NCBI GenBank assembly: GCA_007117945.1
Contig: SKTN01000019.1
Location: 1-10,854, forward strand
Direction: 5' to 3'
From: Nitriliruptoraceae bacterium
GTDB taxonomy: Bacteria > Actinomycetota > Nitriliruptoria > Nitriliruptorales > Nitriliruptoraceae
Length of the DNA stretch: 10,854 bases
Below are positions 1-5,918 of this stretch, in pieces. The notes beneath the pieces are model-generated. The model made no database searches. It had not been told where the DNA came from and saw only the letters and a list, made by a program, of their open reading frames with translations. The first letter of the stretch is position 1. The number at the start of each line of letters is the position of its first letter. The position numbers and the translations under genes are program-made.

Positions 1-510
1 ACCACCGACACCACCACCGACAGCGTCCACACCTCGCGGACCACGACCGATGGGCAGCTGCTCACCCTCACCGCGCTCGCCGCCCTCGACGCACCCTTCG
101 CGGCGGAGACCGCCGAGCTGTTCGCCGCGGTCCGCGACCACGACCTCCCCACGCTGGCAGCCCGATGTGACGACGACCTCGGGATCATCGACATCGACCC
201 CAAGGGCGGCGCCGAGGTGATCCGCGACCGGGCCGGTTGGGAGAGCTGGTTCGTCCAGCTGTTCACCCAACTGGACGCCATGGACGCGACCACCGACACC
301 CTGGTGTCCCGCTACGACGCCGTGAACTGGGGCACCACCGGCATGGGGGTGGTCGACTTCACCCAGCTGCTGACCGTGGGCGGGTTGACCGGTCGGTTCC
401 ACTGCGTCGTGACCATCGTGTGGAAACGGGTCGGCGACCGCTGGATCGAGGCGCGCTGGCACGCCTCCCTGCTGGACACCGACCTGCCCGAGGGCTTCGG
501 CCAGGTCTAG
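1..510 (+). CDS. NTF2/SnoaL-like domain protein, 5'-truncated by window edge
   Basis: The frame is open from the first base to a TAG at 508-510, giving 169 codons. The first in-frame ATG or GTG is the GTG at 217, which would remove the N-terminal helix of the fold, so the true start is probably left of the window. The first ~12 residues are Thr/Asp-rich and look like a linker. Then comes an NTF2-like pattern: a helical stretch with FAAVRDHDL, a strand around DDDLGIIDIDP, a helix around WESWFVQLFTQL, and C-terminal strands ending in VTIVWKRVGDRWIEARWHASLL. That ending is the usual close of SnoaL/DUF4440-type proteins, in which the cone-shaped fold either binds a small hydrophobic ligand or acts as a scaffold. 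No specific substrate can be named. The gene converges on the methyltransferase-like gene with only 18 nt between stop codons. Confidence 0.7.
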   Translation, partial: TTDTTTDSVHTSRTTTDGQLLTLTALAALDAPFAAETAELFAAVRDHDLPTLAARCDDDLGIIDIDPKGGAEVIRDRAGWESWFVQLFTQLDAMDATTDTLVSRYDAVNWGTTGMGVVDFTQLLTVGGLTGRFHCVVTIVWKRVGDRWIEARWHASLLDTDLPEGFGQV

Positions 511-516
511 ACGGTC

Positions 517-526
517 CCGGCGCCGG
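517..526. repeat. 10-bp perfect GC palindrome between convergent stops
   Basis: CCGGCGCCGG reads the same on both strands and lies in the 18-nt gap between the convergent stop codons at 508-510 (+) and 529-531 (-). It is short, has no loop and no T-tract, so it is at best a weak bidirectional terminator element. In DNA of this GC content it could be chance. Confidence 0.25.
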
Positions 527-528
527 CG

Positions 529-999
529 TCACCCATCGGGTGTGCGCCATGGTCGCGGCACGAACCGGGGCGTGGCAGCGGCGTACCGCTCGTAGCCCGG
601 GAACCGCTCGGCGAGCAGGCGCTCCTCGAAGGCGGCCTTGCCGTGGAAGAAGCCCACGGTGACCACCGCCAGGGCGAGCCCGACGGCGCTGCCCGTCCGC
701 AGGGCGATCCCCACCACGATCAGCAGCACACCGGTGTAGATCGGGTGCCGCACCTGGGCGTAGGGACCGTCGGTCTGCAACTGCCCCCCGTCGCGGGGGA
801 CGGGCGTGGGCGTGAGCCGGTCGCCGAGCCGCAGTGCGGCCCACAGCGCCCAGACGGCCCCTGTTGCGCTGATCACCCAGCTCGCGCCCACCACCCATGC
901 CGGGGTCGGCCACAGCGTGCCCGCCGGCGTGAGCACCAGTGCGACGAGCAGCACGACCTGGCCCGCCACCAGCAGCCACCCCGTCAACCGACGCTCCAT
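529..999 (-). CDS. isoprenylcysteine carboxyl methyltransferase-family (ICMT/PEMT-like) membrane protein
   Basis: The 156-aa product has membrane segments at about 8-27, 35-57 and 89-118. The conserved core of the ICMT/phospholipid methyltransferase-like family is present: LQTDGPYAQVRHPIYTG (74-90) with the RHPIY signature, then the F-x-GKAAFEERLLAERFPGYERY helix (118-139), where the EE pair and the PGYxxY motif close the SAM site. Bacterial members are integral membrane methyltransferases whose substrates are mostly unknown. They rarely act on prenylated proteins, so the name describes the fold only. The ATG at 999 is preceded by GGGAG with a 5-nt spacer, supporting this start. The length is usual for small bacterial members. 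It faces the NTF2-like gene tail to tail and follows the CYTH gene on the same strand after 188 nt, so it probably has its own promoter. Confidence 0.85.
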   Translation of the reverse strand: MERRLTGWLLVAGQVVLLVALVLTPAGTLWPTPAWVVGASWVISATGAVWALWAALRLGDRLTPTPVPRDGGQLQTDGPYAQVRHPIYTGVLLIVVGIALRTGSAVGLALAVVTVGFFHGKAAFEERLLAERFPGYERYAAATPRFVPRPWRTPDG

Positions 1000-1187
1000 C
1001 AGCGCTCCCGACCCCGCTGCACGCCGCCGTGGTGCGGTGGCTGGCGCGAGGGTACGCAGCCGCTCCCAGCCGCGACGCCGTACCCCTGGTCACCATGGCC
1101 GTGGTCGCCACCACCGCCGTCGCGCTGCGCGCCGTGGTGGAGGGCGGCGCCGCGGGGCAGCTCCCCCCAGGTGCCGTGCCGGGGGCC
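1000..1187. other. 188-bp gap between two minus-strand genes
   Basis: No convincing gene was found here. The gap should hold the promoter of the methyltransferase-like gene and the 3' end signal of the CYTH gene. Only weak hairpins are visible, for example GGGG/CCCC around 1154-1166 and GGCC repeats at the CYTH stop. One plus-strand frame (codons in the register of position 1020) has mostly G/C third positions and encodes a hydrophobic stretch near 1092-1135. It runs without a stop into antisense of the CYTH gene and has no clear start, so it is not called as a gene. Confidence 0.4.
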
Positions 1188-1661
1188 TCAGGCCGGTCCG
1201 TCGGGCCGGCCGTGGCGGGCGAGGCTCGCGTTGGACCAGCGGGGGTCGTCGGTGACCTCGACACCGAACCAGTCCGGGGGCTGGAAGGCGCCGGCAGCCG
1301 CCGCGGAGGCGAACTCCACCTCGATCCGGCACAGGCCCGCCAGGTCCTCCTCGTAGATGTCCACCTCGGCGGTGTGGTCGCCCACAGGGACCCGGTAACG
1401 GGTCTTGACCAGGCGGCGTCCCGCGGTGTGGTCCCACAGGGCGTCGGCCTGCCCGGCGTCCAGGGGCAGCTCCACCTCGGTGCGGACCAGCCCACGGCCC
1501 GCCTTGACCGTCAGCCGGGCGTCATCCTCGGTGATCCGCAGCCGGACCTCGACCTCGGCTTCGCGCGCCACGTAGCCTTGGCGCATCCGGCGCCCCGCGC
1601 CGAGGTTCGCCCGCGCAGGTGGGTGGGGTGCCACGAAGGCACGCTCGACCTCGACGGACAC
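1188..1661 (-). CDS. stand-alone CYTH domain protein (triphosphate tunnel metalloenzyme family)
   Basis: The 157-aa protein is one CYTH domain. CYTH proteins form an eight-stranded tunnel that binds triphosphate-containing ligands with divalent metal; many hydrolyse inorganic tripolyphosphate or thiamine triphosphate. Seen here: VEVERAF (3-9) at the position of the N-terminal ExExK motif; VEVRLRI (37-43); LTVKAG (50-55) and RTEVEL (60-65); KTRYRVP (86-92); AEVDIY (98-103); IEVEF (113-117); and the C-terminal VTDDPRWSNASLAR (136-149), typical of the family. The motif lysine is replaced: E4 and E6 are kept but residue 8 is Ala. Start is a GTG at 1661 with GGAGG 4 nt upstream; it places the motif at residue 4, as in relatives. 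The gene is divergent from the CYTH-CHAD gene across 53 nt, so the two may share a control region. Confidence 0.88.
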   Translation of the reverse strand: MSVEVERAFVAPHPPARANLGAGRRMRQGYVAREAEVEVRLRITEDDARLTVKAGRGLVRTEVELPLDAGQADALWDHTAGRRLVKTRYRVPVGDHTAEVDIYEEDLAGLCRIEVEFASAAAAGAFQPPDWFGVEVTDDPRWSNASLARHGRPDGPA

Positions 1662-1714
1662 GGGCCCTCCGGGTGCGATGGTCCGACGACCGGACGGTGA
1701 CGGAGCGGGGACGC
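1662..1714. promoter_or_regulatory. 53-bp divergent intergenic region between CYTH and CYTH-CHAD genes
   Basis: This short spacer must carry the 5' ends of both divergent genes. It contains GGAGG (1666-1670, minus strand) for the CYTH gene and GGAG (1702-1705) followed by GGGG for the CYTH-CHAD gene. I see no convincing -35/-10 pair, so promoters may overlap the opposing coding sequences or give near-leaderless transcripts. Co-regulation of the two genes is inferred from geometry only. Confidence 0.35.
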
Positions 1715-3439
1715 ATGACCAGCGTAGTGTTCGACGTCAGCGGACTGCCGGCGACGGCGGTGGAGGCGGCCCTCGGGGCGGTAGGGGTCACCCTCGGCGC
1801 GCCCGCGACGCTGCGCCGCACCCGCTACGACACCTTCGACGCCCGCCTGCGACAGCGTGGCCTGCAACTCGAGGCCCGGGCGAGCGCCGACGAGGCGCAC
1901 GCCCTCAGGGTCGCGGGCACCGACGGTCCGCCGGCCCAACTCTTCGTGGCCATGGCCCTGCCCACCGACGCGCACCTGCGCCTCCAGGGGCTGCCGCGTG
2001 GCCCGTTGCGCTCCCGGCTGCTCGCCGCGGCGGGTGACCGTGCCCTGCTCCCCCAGATCACCGTCACCGCCACGCGTCGGTCCGCCACCCTCGAGCAGGA
2101 CGGTGTCCCCCGGGTGGTGGTGCACCTCGACACCGACCTGCAGGTCGACACCCCCGGCGCGGTGCCGCGGGTACTGACCTCGGGGGTCCCGACCGCCCCG
2201 CAGCGCCGCGGGCGCACCGCTGAACGCGCCGCCGAACGCACCGCCGTGACGGGCACGGACACCGACGCCGCGCCGAACACACCCACCGTCGCCCACACCA
2301 CCATCGAGGTGGCAGCGCTCCCCGGCCGGGCAGAGGAGGCCGACGCGCTGCAGCGGCGTCTGCTCGCCGCCCTGCACGAGACCACCGACAGCCGCGACCC
2401 GCACGGCCCCCGAACGGGCGACGCCCTCAGCCTGGCGTCGGAGCAGGTCGGTGTGGACCTCAGGGGCTGGCGGGGCCCGGTGCGACCCGACCTCGACCGC
2501 CGGGCACCGGCACTGGTGGGCTTCCGGGCGGTGCTGCGCAGCTTCGCCGACGCCCTGGACGCGAACTGGCAGGGGGCCATCGACCACGTCGACGACGAGT
2601 TCCTCCACGATCTCAGGATCGCCGTGCGCCAGACCCGTTCACTGCTCGCCCAGGGCCGGCGCGTGCTCCCCAAGGACGTCCGCCGCGAGCAGCGCGAGGC
2701 CTTCCGCTGGCTCGGGACGGTGACCTCCCCCGCCCGCGACCTGGACGTCTACGTCGCCGGGTGGGCCGACCTGACGAGCCTGCTCGACCGGGAGGACGCC
2801 CAGGCCCTCGAGCCGGTGCTGGCCCATCTCGCCGGGCATCGGGCCGAGACCCACAGTGAGGTCGCGCGATCGCTCGGCGCGCCCCACGCGGACCGGTTGC
2901 GCGCCACGTGGAGGGGCTGGTTGGAGCTGCCCGATGACGAGGTCAGCGGGGGCAAGGACGCCGACGATCCCCTGGGCGAGGTCATCGGCGCACGTATCCT
3001 GGCCGCCCAGCAGCAGGTGCTGGAGCGGGGGCGCAGCATCACGGCCGACACCCCGGCCACGGAACTGCATGAGCTCCGCAAGGACGGCAAACGGCTGCGC
3101 TACCTCCTGGAGGGCTTCGGCCACCTCGGCGGCGGGAAGCGCAGCAAGGCCACCATCCGGCACCTCAAGCAGCTCCAGGACAACCTCGGGGCCTTCCAGG
3201 ACGCCGAGGTGCAGGCCGATCGGCTGCGCACCGCGCTGCACGAGTTGGCGGAGGCGGCCGAGTCCCACGCCGACGCGAGCCTGCCCGCCGGTGCCCTGCA
3301 GGCCGGCGAACGGCTGGCGACGGCCCTAGATCGGCGGCGGGAGGAGGCCCGGGCCGGGTTCGACGCCCGCTTCGCGGCCTACGACCGCAAACCCGCCCGG
3401 CGCACGCTGACGGCGCTCGTCGAGAGGATGTCCCGGTGA
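1715..3439 (+). CDS. CYTH-like/CHAD domain fusion protein (candidate polyphosphate-granule protein)
   Basis: The 574-aa product has a degenerate CYTH-like half and a CHAD half. N-terminal half: YDTFDARLRQRGLQLEAR (38-55), TVTATRRSATLEQDG (116-130), VVHLDTDLQV (135-144) and IEVAAL (197-202) match the CYTH core of CYTH-CHAD proteins, but no ExExK motif is present. A low-complexity Arg, then Thr/Ala/Asp-rich, insert (about 160-194) splits this half. CHAD half (about 262-560): HDLRIAVRQTRSLL (298-311), ARDLDVYV (340-347), LHELRKDGKRLRYLLE (451-466) and LKQLQDNLGAFQDAEVQ (484-500), the conserved His and basic residues of the two helical repeats. CHAD proteins bind polyphosphate and localise to polyphosphate granules (phosins). 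Start ATG 1715 has GGAG 9 nt upstream; an earlier in-frame start at 1619 would encode an Arg-rich tail antisense to the CYTH gene and is disfavoured. The stop overlaps the parA-like start (GTGA). Confidence 0.88.
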   Translation: MTSVVFDVSGLPATAVEAALGAVGVTLGAPATLRRTRYDTFDARLRQRGLQLEARASADEAHALRVAGTDGPPAQLFVAMALPTDAHLRLQGLPRGPLRSRLLAAAGDRALLPQITVTATRRSATLEQDGVPRVVVHLDTDLQVDTPGAVPRVLTSGVPTAPQRRGRTAERAAERTAVTGTDTDAAPNTPTVAHTTIEVAALPGRAEEADALQRRLLAALHETTDSRDPHGPRTGDALSLASEQVGVDLRGWRGPVRPDLDRRAPALVGFRAVLRSFADALDANWQGAIDHVDDEFLHDLRIAVRQTRSLLAQGRRVLPKDVRREQREAFRWLGTVTSPARDLDVYVAGWADLTSLLDREDAQALEPVLAHLAGHRAETHSEVARSLGAPHADRLRATWRGWLELPDDEVSGGKDADDPLGEVIGARILAAQQQVLERGRSITADTPATELHELRKDGKRLRYLLEGFGHLGGGKRSKATIRHLKQLQDNLGAFQDAEVQADRLRTALHELAEAAESHADASLPAGALQAGERLATALDRRREEARAGFDARFAAYDRKPARRTLTALVERMSR

Positions 3440-4176
3440 AGGTGGTCGCCACGGCCAGCATCAAGGGCGGGGTCGGCAAGACGGCGACCGCGGTGAACCT
3501 GGCCGCGGAGGCCACCCGCAGCGGGATCCGGGTCCTGCTCTGGGACCTCGATCCCCAGGGCTCCGCCACCTACCTCCTGCGGGCCGAGCACCGCCTGGCC
3601 GGTGGCGGTGCCCGCGATCTGGTGTCGGGCGAGTCGGAGCTGTTGGGCGAGGTCCGTGCCACCTCGGTCGAGGGGTTGCACGTGCTGCCCTCGGACACCT
3701 CCCTGCGCTACCTGGACCGGCACCTGGACGCGGCCGGCAAGCCGCGTCGTCGTCTCGGCAAGCTGCTCGCCCCCCTGGCGCCGGCCTACGACCTGGTGGT
3801 GCTGGACTGCCCGCCGGGGGCGTCGCTCGGCATCGAGTCGGCGCTGCGCGCCACCCACCTGCTGCTGGTGCCGGTGGTGCCGACGACCCTGGCCATGCTG
3901 ACGCTGTCGCAGCTGGAGGAGCTGGTGGCGGCCAGCCGACAGGGACCGCAGCTCCTCGTCCACATCTCCATGCTCGACCGCCGCAAGGCGCTGCAGCGGG
4001 AGACGGCCACGGAACTGGCGACCCGCCCGGACGTCCTGGACACCGTGGTCCCCAACACCACGGCGGTGGAACGCATGGGCCCCGAGCGCGCACCCGTGCG
4101 GGCCTTCGCCCCGCGCTCCCCCGCCACGCTGGCCTACGAGCAGCTGTGGGCGGAGGTCGCCGAGCGGCTGTGGTGA
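3436..4176 (+). CDS. orphan ParA/MinD-family ATPase coupled to the CHAD gene
   Basis: The 246-aa product is a complete ParA-type P-loop ATPase. It has the deviant Walker A KGGVGKT (10-16, signature Lys at 10, catalytic Lys at 15), Walker A' WDLDPQGSAT (36-45) and Walker B VVLDCPPG (121-128). It lacks the N-terminal helix-turn-helix of plasmid type-Ia ParA. Such ATPases dimerise on ATP, bind DNA or membrane, and are released by a partner, moving plasmids, chromosome origins, carboxysomes (McdA) or chemotaxis arrays. The GTG start at 3436 overlaps the TGA of the CYTH-CHAD gene, with AGAGGA (3423-3428) as ribosome binding site inside that gene; this predicts translational coupling. No parB-like gene follows and no parS-like palindrome was seen. 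The chromosomal Soj/ParA usually sits beside parB and gidB near the origin, so this is more likely an orphan cargo-positioning ATPase. The polyphosphate-granule role is inference. Confidence 0.9.
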   Translation: MKVVATASIKGGVGKTATAVNLAAEATRSGIRVLLWDLDPQGSATYLLRAEHRLAGGGARDLVSGESELLGEVRATSVEGLHVLPSDTSLRYLDRHLDAAGKPRRRLGKLLAPLAPAYDLVVLDCPPGASLGIESALRATHLLLVPVVPTTLAMLTLSQLEELVAASRQGPQLLVHISMLDRRKALQRETATELATRPDVLDTVVPNTTAVERMGPERAPVRAFAPRSPATLAYEQLWAEVAERLW

Positions 4177-4200
4177 ACCGCCGGTCGGTGCAACCTGGCC

Positions 4201-4217
4201 AGGACGCTGTGCGTCCT
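4201..4217 (+). terminator. stem-loop after the parA-like gene
   Basis: A perfect 7-bp inverted repeat (AGGACGC, loop TGT, GCGTCCT) lies 24 nt after the parA-like stop codon and before the deacetylase gene. It is followed by ACCTAG, not a U-tract, so it may be a weak intrinsic terminator or an mRNA 3'-end hairpin that separates the CYTH-CHAD/parA pair from the deacetylase. Confidence 0.4.
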
Positions 4218-4295
4218 ACCTAGTGCGGCGTCGCGACGGGCGTGAGCAGGGGCAAAGGGCCCTCAGCCGCCCGGCGACGTCGCCACCCCGGACCC

Positions 4296-4299
4296 GGAG
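4296..4299 (+). promoter_or_regulatory. ribosome binding site choosing the ATG at 4305
   Basis: GGAG stands 5 nt before the ATG at 4305. The alternative in-frame GTG at 4242 has no comparable purine-rich site. The 21 codons between them have clearly fewer G/C third positions than the codons that follow. Both points favour 4305. Confidence 0.5.
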
Positions 4300-4304
4300 C
4301 ACCG

Positions 4305-5861
4305 ATGTTCGACGACCCGACCCTCTGGCGGTGGTCGGCGCTGGCCCTCGTGGCAGCCCTACTCGGCGGCGTGCTGACCTACCTGGCTGTCACCACCCCC
4401 GTGACCCTCGCGGTGGATGGCGAGGAGCACCGTGCCCGCACCGTCGCCACCGAGGTGGAGGGTGCCCTGGAGGCCCTCGGCGTCGATCTGCGCCCCGGTG
4501 ATGAGGTGGAGCCGCCACCGGACACGGCCCTCGAGAGCGGTACCACCATCACCGTCCGACGGGCATCGATCCTGGAGGTGGTGATCGACGACCCTGCCGC
4601 GGTGCTCGACCTGGACGGTGAGCGACGCACGCTGCGCGCCGTCGCCGGCAGCATCGGTGCTGTGGTGGACACCGCCACGCAGGAGCCCAGCGACGATGCG
4701 CTCGCCGAGCTCGCCACGCTGCGTGAGGACGAGCGGGTCCGGCTCTCCCCACCGGCCGACACCCCGCTGGGCGGTGGCGAACGCCTCGAGGTCCTCCTGG
4801 AGGTGGCGCGACCGGTCACCCTCACGGTCGACGGCGAGACACAACCCCTGCACACCTTCGCCGGCACCGTCGGACAGCTGCTCGACGACCGCGAGGTGAC
4901 CCTCGGTGCGCACGACCGGGTCGATCCCGCGCGCGGCACCGTCCTGGACGAGGTCGAGGAGGTGCGCGTGCGCAGGGTCGAGGTGACCGAGGAGGTGGAG
5001 GAGGTCGTCGTCGAGCACGACGTGGACCGACGGGAGACCGACGAGCTGCCCAAGGGCGAGGAGGAGGTGGCCACCGAGGGCGAGGACGGCCTGCGACACG
5101 ACACCTACGAGGTGGTGCGCGTCGAGGGCGAGGAGGAGTCCCGGGAACGCATCGACCAACAGCTCGTGCGCGAGCCGGTCGACGAGGTGCGGCGGGTCGG
5201 CACCGCGTCACCCGAGCCCGACCCCGAACCCGCGCCGGAGCCGGACCCCGAGCCGGAGCCCGAGCCCGAGCCCACACCGGCGCCGCCGCCCGACGATGGG
5301 CAGGAGATCCACCTGACCTTCGACGATGGCCCCCATCCCACCTACACCCCGCAGATCCTCGATCTGTTGGCGGCCTACGACGCGACCGGCACCTTCTTCA
5401 TGGTCGGCGAGGAGGTCGCCGCGCACCCGCAGGTGGCCCAGCGGGTGGCGAGCGAGGGCCACGTGATCGGCAACCACACCTGGTCCCACGCGCGCCTCAC
5501 CGAGGTGGACGAGCCGACCTTCGCCGCCGAGATCCTCGACACCCAGGCGGTGCTGGAGGACACCGTCGGTCAGGCACCGACCTGCCTGCGACCACCCTTC
5601 GGTGCGCGCGACGACGCGGTCAACCAGGGTGCCGACGACCTCGGTCTCCGCATGGCGATGTGGGACGTCGACCCGCGTGACTGGGAGCGTCCGGGTACCG
5701 ACACGATCGTTGACCGGGTGCGCAGCGAGGTGCAGCCGGGCGACGTCGTGCTGCTCCACGACGGGTTCCGTGACCGCGGGCAGACGGTGGCGGCGCTGGA
5801 ACGCCTCCTCGCGGAGCTGTCGGACCGGGGCTACCGGTTCACCGCCATGCCCGGCTGCTGA
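4305..5861 (+). CDS. membrane-anchored DUF348x3-G5-NodB polysaccharide (peptidoglycan) deacetylase
   Basis: The 518-aa product has, in order: a hydrophobic anchor (about 9-29); three DUF348 (YabE/RpfB-type) domains at about 33-87, 99-167 and 169-227, the first and third opening with a VTLxVDGE strand; a Glu-rich G5 domain (about 227-299) with DELPKGEEEV; a Pro-Glu linker (303-330); and a NodB domain (about 334-515). All NodB motifs are present: TFDDGP (338-343) with the catalytic base and metal Asp, HTWSH (391-395) with two metal His, RPPFG (429-433), DVDPRDW (454-460) and LLHD (483-486). It is expected to remove acetyl groups from N-acetyl sugars of the cell wall outside the membrane. DUF348 and G5 normally place RpfB-like muralytic enzymes in the wall. 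A GTG at 4242 would add an Arg-rich 21-residue tail (539 aa), which would suit positive-inside topology, but its ribosome binding site and codon bias are poorer. Confidence 0.9.
   Translation: MFDDPTLWRWSALALVAALLGGVLTYLAVTTPVTLAVDGEEHRARTVATEVEGALEALGVDLRPGDEVEPPPDTALESGTTITVRRASILEVVIDDPAAVLDLDGERRTLRAVAGSIGAVVDTATQEPSDDALAELATLREDERVRLSPPADTPLGGGERLEVLLEVARPVTLTVDGETQPLHTFAGTVGQLLDDREVTLGAHDRVDPARGTVLDEVEEVRVRRVEVTEEVEEVVVEHDVDRRETDELPKGEEEVATEGEDGLRHDTYEVVRVEGEEESRERIDQQLVREPVDEVRRVGTASPEPDPEPAPEPDPEPEPEPEPTPAPPPDDGQEIHLTFDDGPHPTYTPQILDLLAAYDATGTFFMVGEEVAAHPQVAQRVASEGHVIGNHTWSHARLTEVDEPTFAAEILDTQAVLEDTVGQAPTCLRPPFGARDDAVNQGADDLGLRMAMWDVDPRDWERPGTDTIVDRVRSEVQPGDVVLLHDGFRDRGQTVAALERLLAELSDRGYRFTAMPGC
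5211..5291 (+). repeat. Pro-Glu/Pro-Asp codon repeat (linker)
   Basis: A near-tandem 6-bp repeat of GAGCCC/GACCCC type encodes alternating Pro and Glu/Asp, ending in Pro-rich TPAPPP. It links the G5 and NodB domains. Such stiff, acidic spacers in wall proteins extend a catalytic domain away from its anchor. The repeat can change length by slippage, so its size may vary among strains. Confidence 0.85.
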
Positions 5862-5885
5862 CCCGCCCCGGGCACTCACTACCGT
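5858..5885 (+). promoter_or_regulatory. possible promoter of the amidohydrolase gene
   Basis: CTGACC (5858-5863, 4 of 6 matches to TTGACA) and TACCGT (5880-5885, TAnnnT form) are separated by 16 nt. Transcription would start near 5892 and give a leader of about 27 nt that includes the GGAGG. The match is suggestive only. Confidence 0.3.
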
Positions 5886-5906
5886 GGCGGTGCCGGACCA
5901 CGACAC

Positions 5907-5911
5907 GGAGG
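5907..5911 (+). promoter_or_regulatory. GGAGG ribosome binding site before an ATC start
   Basis: A full GGAGG lies 7 nt before the ATC at 5919. It is ideally placed for initiation at that codon. No ATG, GTG or TTG occurs in this frame between the preceding stop (5859-5861) and the GTG at 6057, which lacks a good site and would delete conserved protein. Confidence 0.6.
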
Positions 5912-5918
5912 CGGCACC

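Noticed and set aside
1619..1714. Upstream extension of the CYTH-CHAD gene to a start at 1619
   Set aside because: The added residues are Arg/Pro-rich and antisense to the CYTH gene start. The ATG at 1715 has a GGAG site and places the CYTH-like core at the expected distance from the N-terminus.
4242..4304. GTG 4242 as start of the deacetylase
   Set aside because: There is no clear ribosome binding site, and only about two thirds of third positions in the 21 added codons are G/C, against about nine tenths after 4305. It is not excluded, because the Arg-rich tail would suit a membrane anchor.
3436..4304. Classical parABS partition locus
   Set aside because: No parB-like gene is adjacent, no parS-like palindrome (TTTCACGTGAAA type) was seen, and the neighbour is a cell-wall deacetylase. 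The ATPase is therefore treated as an orphan.
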